Below the pieces are notes generated by a model. It was not told the DNA's origin and ran no database searches. It saw nothing but the letters and a program-made list of their open reading frames with translations. From NCBI GenBank assembly GCA_021787335.1, contig JAJYMC010000013.1, forward strand, positions 1-52,239: DNA of 52,239 nucleotides, written 5' to 3'. Shown one piece after another: positions 47,682 to 52,239 of this stretch. This DNA is from Bacillota bacterium. Lineage in GTDB: Bacteria > Bacillota > Sulfobacillia > JAJYWN01 > JAJZPE01. Made by a program: the position numbers and the translations under genes. Positions within the stretch are counted from its first letter, which is position 1. Each line of letters begins with the position of its first letter.

Positions 47682-50153
47682 CTATTTCACGCTCCCGCCG
47701 ACCGAGATCATCGGGTCACCGATGTTGATCCAGGCCCCGCCGGGGTTGGTGACCCTCAGCCGGACGGAGCCGCCGGACGAGACGAAGGCCGCGTTGTCTC
47801 CCAGGTCGATGGTCCCGGCGTCGACCGGCGATTCCACCCACTTCTCCTTGGCCCAGTCGTAGACCTCGGCCTTCCAGTTGACCGCCGGACCGCCCTGGAT
47901 GTTGGGCATGAAGATGAACAGCTTCGATAGGCGTCGCGGGGCCGCCGGCAGCCTGAACTCGAAGGTCATCGTGCCGTCGGAGAAGGCGTAGCCATCCGGG
48001 TTTCGACTGACCGTGTTGCTCTTGGAGTCAATCATCGTCGCCTGCACGAGGCCGTAGGGGATCGAGACGTCCTTTCCACTGACCACGGTGACCTCCGCCG
48101 GGGCCCCGACCATGGCCAGGTAGTAGTCCTGGCCGTGCTTGCCGCCCACGACGGCCTGGTCTATCGGCTGGTCGACCCAGCCGGCCACGACGACCTTGTC
48201 GCCGTCCCAGCGCCCGTCGCGCTCCCATCCGAAGGCGCCTTCGAGGATCGACCGGCGACGGTTGATCTCGCGGTCGTCCTTCCCCTGGCCGGTGCCGACG
48301 TAGTGGGACATGATCTGATTGAGCAAGGCGTTGCCGCCATAGTAGCCCTTGTTGTTGACCGACAGCGTGAGGTCGACCTTGACCGTCTGGCCGGGCGGGA
48401 TGTCCCCGAGGCCCTGATAGCCGAAGCTGCTCAGGGCGAAGGCGTCCTTCAGGACCAGATTGGTGTGGTTGGTCACCGTCCCGACGATGTGATCGTCCTC
48501 GGTATGTAGATTCGAGTCGATCGTCCCGGGAGCGGTCACCCCACGGTCGACCATGAAGCTCTGCATGGACCACATCCGCATGTCGACGAAGTCGATGGTC
48601 GTCGACTGGCTGCCCGTTTTAATCCGGCAGGCCAGGGGGCCCTTGGGGCCGGACCCGCCGGTGCCGCCCGGGACCGGGGCAGGCATGCCCCCGTCATCGG
48701 CGGCCAGCGGGCTGATCAGGGCGGAGCCTTCCAATGTGACTCGATATGAACGACGGCTCGGCGCGAAGACGCCCACGTAAGTCTGCGCTCTCGCGACGCC
48801 GGACGTCGGATCCAACCGGACGATGGCCATCGAGTTGGTGATGACGTCCCGACCCTTGCCTTTGAAGGCGAAGACATAGGCGCTGCCGGCAAAGAGGAGG
48901 ACCAGGAGAGGCACCGTCAACCAGGCCAACTCCCGGCGGTCCAACCGTCGGAGAACGAGGTAGTTCAATGGCCCGATGAGCAGGACGTACCCGAGGAGGA
49001 GGGCGCCCAGGACCTTGAGTGACGGAAGATCCAGCATGGGCAGGTTACGCAAACCATAGGCCAGGCTCGAGGACACCCGGAGGCCGCCCGTCATGGGCGG
49101 TCCGCCTTTCATCACGACGGCGTTCGTCGTCAGGGCCTGGATAGGCAGGTTCTGGCTGGCCAGTTTGGCCCACAGGGCGATGTTGCCGGCCCAATCGGCC
49201 ATCGGGGCCAGGGTCAGGTCGGCGGCGAAGAAGAGCACATGCCCGGAACCGAGGCCCTTCTCGACCAGGAGCGGTTGCCCGTCCTGGGCCGCCTGGACGG
49301 TTGCCCCGAACTTCGCCTTCACCCGCGAGATGGTCGCCGTGCCGGACGGACCATCCTTGCCGGCGAAGGCCCCCAGGGCCGCAAGGCTGGACGTGGCGGT
49401 CCCGTCGACCTCGACCGGCAGCAGCGAGGCCGGCACTCCCGCCAGGGTCTTCCTGGAGTTCGGGCCGCCGGCGAAGACGAGGATGCCGCCAGAACTGGCC
49501 CAGCCCTCGATGGCCCGCCATTGGGCCTCGGTGATCTCGGCCGAATTGACATTGTCCAGGATGAGAAGATCGAAGTTATCGAGAACGGCCACGTGCTCCG
49601 GAAGCTGCCGGGGCTGGAAATGAACCGGGGTCAGCCGGCGCTTCTGGGTGTCCAGGACGACCGCGCCCAATTGGACAAGCGCGGCGGGGTCGTCGGAAAG
49701 GACGCCGGCGGTGACGTCGGTGGCCCCAATCACGTCAAGCTGGCCACGCCCGCCGGCCAACTCCTCCTGACCGCGGACCAGCCGGACCTCCACCGAGTGG
49801 AGAAGGTCGGTGAACGGCACATATATGAGGAAGGACTTCTTCGAACCGCTGGGGACCACGGCGTCGACGGCGTATTCAGTGCGGTAGCCGTTGTTCTCGT
49901 TGCGGTCATAGACCAGTTCGCCGGCCACGTCCGGGCCCGCGTTCTCGACGACCACCTCGACCGGGATCCAGTGCGACAGCTTGGCCTGGCCGCCGAAGCC
50001 GGGCACCACCGTCAGCTTGATGGCCTGGGCGCCGCCGGGGGCGGGCGACCCGCTCTGAGCGGTGACCAAGACCGGCGCACCGACCGTCACGATGACGGCC
50101 AGGACCAGCCAGACGAGAAGATGGGCGAAAGCCCGAGAGCGGTGAAAAGACAA
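47682..50153 (-). CDS. Large exported/membrane protein of the ABC-MoxR cluster
   Basis: 823 residues. TTG 50153 with GGAGGG 8 nt upstream begins a signal peptide (AHLLVWLVLAVIVTVGAPVL, then AQS). Then beta domains, a GATase-like segment (GGILVFAGGPNSRKTLAG), two membrane helices around residues ~380-430 (LGYVLLIGPLNYLVLRR; LTVPLLVLLFAGSAYVFAF), and a further beta-rich part probably cytosolic or surface. Family not recognised; similar architecture occurs upstream of ABC-2 exporters in Bacillota. Ends one base before the ABC ATPase start. Confidence 0.75.
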   Translation of the reverse strand: MSFHRSRAFAHLLVWLVLAVIVTVGAPVLVTAQSGSPAPGGAQAIKLTVVPGFGGQAKLSHWIPVEVVVENAGPDVAGELVYDRNENNGYRTEYAVDAVVPSGSKKSFLIYVPFTDLLHSVEVRLVRGQEELAGGRGQLDVIGATDVTAGVLSDDPAALVQLGAVVLDTQKRRLTPVHFQPRQLPEHVAVLDNFDLLILDNVNSAEITEAQWRAIEGWASSGGILVFAGGPNSRKTLAGVPASLLPVEVDGTATSSLAALGAFAGKDGPSGTATISRVKAKFGATVQAAQDGQPLLVEKGLGSGHVLFFAADLTLAPMADWAGNIALWAKLASQNLPIQALTTNAVVMKGGPPMTGGLRVSSSLAYGLRNLPMLDLPSLKVLGALLLGYVLLIGPLNYLVLRRLDRRELAWLTVPLLVLLFAGSAYVFAFKGKGRDVITNSMAIVRLDPTSGVARAQTYVGVFAPSRRSYRVTLEGSALISPLAADDGGMPAPVPGGTGGSGPKGPLACRIKTGSQSTTIDFVDMRMWSMQSFMVDRGVTAPGTIDSNLHTEDDHIVGTVTNHTNLVLKDAFALSSFGYQGLGDIPPGQTVKVDLTLSVNNKGYYGGNALLNQIMSHYVGTGQGKDDREINRRRSILEGAFGWERDGRWDGDKVVVAGWVDQPIDQAVVGGKHGQDYYLAMVGAPAEVTVVSGKDVSIPYGLVQATMIDSKSNTVSRNPDGYAFSDGTMTFEFRLPAAPRRLSKLFIFMPNIQGGPAVNWKAEVYDWAKEKWVESPVDAGTIDLGDNAAFVSSGGSVRLRVTNPGGAWINIGDPMISVGGSVK

Positions 50154-50249
50154 ATAAGATCCCTCCGTAGGGCTTGGGGTCAATAGCTAAGACGCCAGAC
50201 CCGTGAAAAAGGTTCCCTCTCGGCCCCGGCGGCACCTCCTGGCAAACGA

Positions 50250-50276
50250 AAAACCCCTGCGTAAAGCAGGGGTTTT
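50250..50276 (-). terminator. Terminator of the ferredoxin gene
   Basis: AAAACCCCTGC-GTAAA-GCAGGGGTTTT, 11-bp stem, then TTTCG on the minus strand. Confidence 0.85.
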
Positions 50277-50306
50277 GGCGCTCTGAGCTAGCGTGAAGGC
50301 CGGCCC

Positions 50307-50555
50307 TTATTTGCCGTGGAGCTTGATCTTCTTCTGCATCAGTTCGTCCTTGCTCTCGGCGTGCTCCGGGTCCTTGACGCAGGAGTCGACCGGGCACACC
50401 AGGGCGCATTGCTGCTCGTCGAAGAAGCCCACGCATTCCGTGCAACGCTCGGGATCGATAACGTAGTTCTCGTCCCCCGGGCTGATGGCGTTGTTCGGAC
50501 ATTCAGGTTCGCAGGCCCCGCAGGCAATGCAATCGGTGGTGATCTTGAAGGCCAA
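50307..50555 (-). CDS. YfhL-like 2[4Fe-4S] ferredoxin
   Basis: 82 residues with two cluster motifs, [12 protein letters not shown] (~9-20) and [18 protein letters not shown] (~38-55), the second with the spaced Cys seen in YfhL ferredoxins. Basic C-terminal tail [12 protein letters not shown] 50555 with GGGAGGAG upstream. Electron carrier; partner unknown. Confidence 0.92.
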   Translation of the reverse strand: MAFKITTDCIACGACEPECPNNAISPGDENYVIDPERCTECVGFFDEQQCALVCPVDSCVKDPEHAESKDELMQKKIKLHGK

Positions 50556-50792
50556 GACTTTCTCCTCCCTTCTATAGGTCAAGCGGATGACTAGCTATAT
50601 CTTTTTCTGTTTGAAAGGGATAATTCCTTTTGACCGTGGGATAAAATTCACGAACTGTTCCTGGTCGGCCCGGACCAACAATCCATGTCTTGCGGCCATC
50701 GTCCGGCAGGGGACTCGGTTTCGACGCGGAATTACACCAATCGGCAGGCGCAGCCCCTCCGCAGACGCGCGCCCTGCCCGGGAGTGGTCGAT

Positions 50793-51989
50793 TTGGTTTA
50801 CTTCGGAGGCTTGATTGGGCTGATGACCGGTCTGGCGGTCGGCTTCGTCCTTGGACGGCGAAACAGCCGCAACGGCGCCGGAGTCGGCGGCCGCGAGGCT
50901 TCCGCGCCGCCGGCGGCGGGCTTGCCCGTTGGCCAGGCCTCGGGGCCTGCGGCCACGACGGCCGCCGCCCGGCAAGAGGCGGACGCCGTCCTGGACCAAG
51001 TGGACCAAGCCGCCGATCGCCTGACCGAAGGGTTGGCGGAACTGCGTGGCCAGTTGACCCAGGTCAGCCAGGACGCCGGAAAGCTTCGTGAGCAGGTGGC
51101 GACCGTCGTCAGGCTGGTCGGCGAGGTCAACTCGGCGCTCCAGCAGGTGGGTGCGGGGGCCCAGGAACAGATGGCTCAGTATGAGGCGACATCGGCGCTG
51201 GCCAATCAGATGTCCGAGCGGATGAGCCAGGTCGAGTCCACCGCCAGAGGGCTCGGCGAGGCCGCGGCGGAGACACTGTCCGCGGCCGGCCAGGGCGGGG
51301 CCGCCATCAAGGCCACCGGCCAAGGGATGGGGCACCTGAAGACCACCGTCTACTCAGGGGCCGAGAGGCTCGGGCAGTTGGCCAAGGATTCGCGGCGGAT
51401 CGGCGAGATCATCGAAGTCATCGGGGACATCGCCGGGCAGACCAATCTCCTTGCCCTCAACGCCGCCATCGAGGCAGCCAGAGCCGGCGAACACGGCCGT
51501 GGCTTCGCCGTCGTCGCTGACGAAGTGCGCAAGCTGGCCGACCGCTCTGCCCAGGCGGCGAAGGAGATCGCCGAGTTGATCACGGCGATGGTCACAGGCA
51601 CGCGGGAGGCGGCCGAGTCGATGGACCACGTGACCGCCGAGGTTGATGACCAGCTCGCGCTGATGGACGGAGCCAGCGGCGCTCTGGTCACGATTCAGTC
51701 CACCGCCGGCCGGACCAGCGGCCGAGCGTCGAGCATCGTCGAAGATGTCGCTTTGAACTCGCGGGACATCGACGGGCTGCGGCGGGCCATCGAGGATCTG
51801 ACCGCGATAACTTCGAGCAATGCCGCCAAGGCTGAGGAGCTGGCCCGGGCCAACTGGTTCTCAACCGCCTGCCGGACCCTCGAGTCGGCGGCCGACGCGA
51901 CCACAGACCAGGTGAACGAGGTCGTGAAGCTCACCGACACCCTGTCACGAGTGGCCGGAGAGCTCCGGAAGCTGGCCGGACAGTCATGA
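50793..51989 (+). CDS. Minimal methyl-accepting chemotaxis-type signalling protein
   Basis: About 398 residues. One N-terminal membrane helix ([20 protein letters not shown]), a long coiled coil, and the MCP signalling tip ([20 protein letters not shown], then [18 protein letters not shown]). There is no periplasmic ligand domain and no HAMP motif that I can see. TTG 50793 is chosen for a GGGAG 8 nt upstream and since it starts just before the helix; the upstream extension is not needed. May sense through an unknown partner. Confidence 0.85.
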   Translation: MVYFGGLIGLMTGLAVGFVLGRRNSRNGAGVGGREASAPPAAGLPVGQASGPAATTAAARQEADAVLDQVDQAADRLTEGLAELRGQLTQVSQDAGKLREQVATVVRLVGEVNSALQQVGAGAQEQMAQYEATSALANQMSERMSQVESTARGLGEAAAETLSAAGQGGAAIKATGQGMGHLKTTVYSGAERLGQLAKDSRRIGEIIEVIGDIAGQTNLLALNAAIEAARAGEHGRGFAVVADEVRKLADRSAQAAKEIAELITAMVTGTREAAESMDHVTAEVDDQLALMDGASGALVTIQSTAGRTSGRASSIVEDVALNSRDIDGLRRAIEDLTAITSSNAAKAEELARANWFSTACRTLESAADATTDQVNEVVKLTDTLSRVAGELRKLAGQS

Positions 51990-52086
51990 CCCGGGTCCGT
52001 CTGGTCATCGCCGGCTTTGACGTGGTCGACTGTAGGCGCAGGCTCAACACGACAAGCCCGCCGAGCGCGGGTTGCTGATGACAGGG

Positions 52087-52119
52087 AAAGACCCCTTGCC
52101 TTTGCGGCAAGGGGTCTTT
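52087..52119. terminator. Bidirectional hairpin terminator
   Basis: AAAGACCCCTTGCC-TTTGC-GGCAAGGGGTCTTT, 14 perfect pairs with A/U runs on both sides. It can end both the plus-strand MCP gene and the minus-strand rRNA operon. Confidence 0.85.
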
Positions 52120-52126
52120 AATGATT

Positions 52127-52239
<113 letters not shown>

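Noticed and set aside
50601-50680. Promoter for the chemotaxis-type gene
   Set aside because: Several TTGA and ATAA motifs occur but none at acceptable spacing, so no promoter is called.

Overview
The window looks like a chromosomal segment of a high-GC, spore-forming member of the Bacillota (Firmicutes). Its core gene order on the minus strand matches the Bacillus subtilis tmk-darA-holB-ricT-yabB(trmN6)-rsmI-abrB-metG-tatD-yabE-ksgA-ispE-purR-spoVG block. Sporulation and transition-state markers are present (spoVG, an AbrB protein, a YabE-like G5/3D protein, a Gin/CsfB-like anti-sigma factor), metG has a T-box leader, and there is a PurBox. I cannot name a species from the sequence.

Layout. 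1-3146: a copper-amine-oxidase-N (stalk) domain protein gene, split by an intact IS21-family element (321-3087; istA, istB, six-unit terminal repeats, 6-bp target duplication) and also carrying an in-frame TAG. 3147-7620: a small accessory island with a tRNA 3'-half fragment, a hypothetical gene, an XRE repressor plus ImmA-type metallopeptidase pair, and, divergently, a ubiquitin-like protein gene followed by a JAB(DUB)-E1 fusion gene. The island's right edge lies inside spoVG, which keeps only its first ~43 codons. 7620-10760: truncated spoVG, purR, a nucleotidyltransferase and ispE. 10882-14543: cyanophycin synthetase and cyanophycinase. 14709-17127: a cytochrome b operon whose second subunit is fused to seven c-type haem motifs. 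17486-24112: YkuK, KsgA, YabE, a GGDEF protein, TatD and MetG, with a Met-specific T-box leader. 24855: abrB on the plus strand.

25461-29739: a translationally coupled operon of N-acyl-D-amino-acid deacylase, DUF917, DUF1177 and AroM proteins, placed between abrB and rsmI. 29920-35410: a GIY-YIG/RsmI fusion, TrmN6-like methyltransferase, RicT with a very long disordered tail, HolB, DarA and Tmk. 35424-37212: an Orn/Lys/Arg decarboxylase-like protein and Gin. 37297-50153: a large minus-strand cluster of MoxR, DUF58, two von Willebrand proteins, a repeat-rich membrane protein, an ABC-2 exporter and a secreted/membrane protein. 50307-52239: a two-cluster ferredoxin, a minimal chemoreceptor-type signalling protein, and the 3' part of a 5S rRNA gene, which implies an rRNA operon to the right.

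The strongest candidate for an undescribed system is the two-gene ubiquitin-like module at 5135-7537: a perfect-consensus promoter, a Ubl gene with a pairable Shine-Dalgarno, a 12-bp GC hairpin, then one polypeptide combining deubiquitinase-type JAB and E1-type ThiF domains. No E2 is visible. A repressor/protease pair sits divergently beside it. All function calls rest on motifs read by eye; no database search was run.
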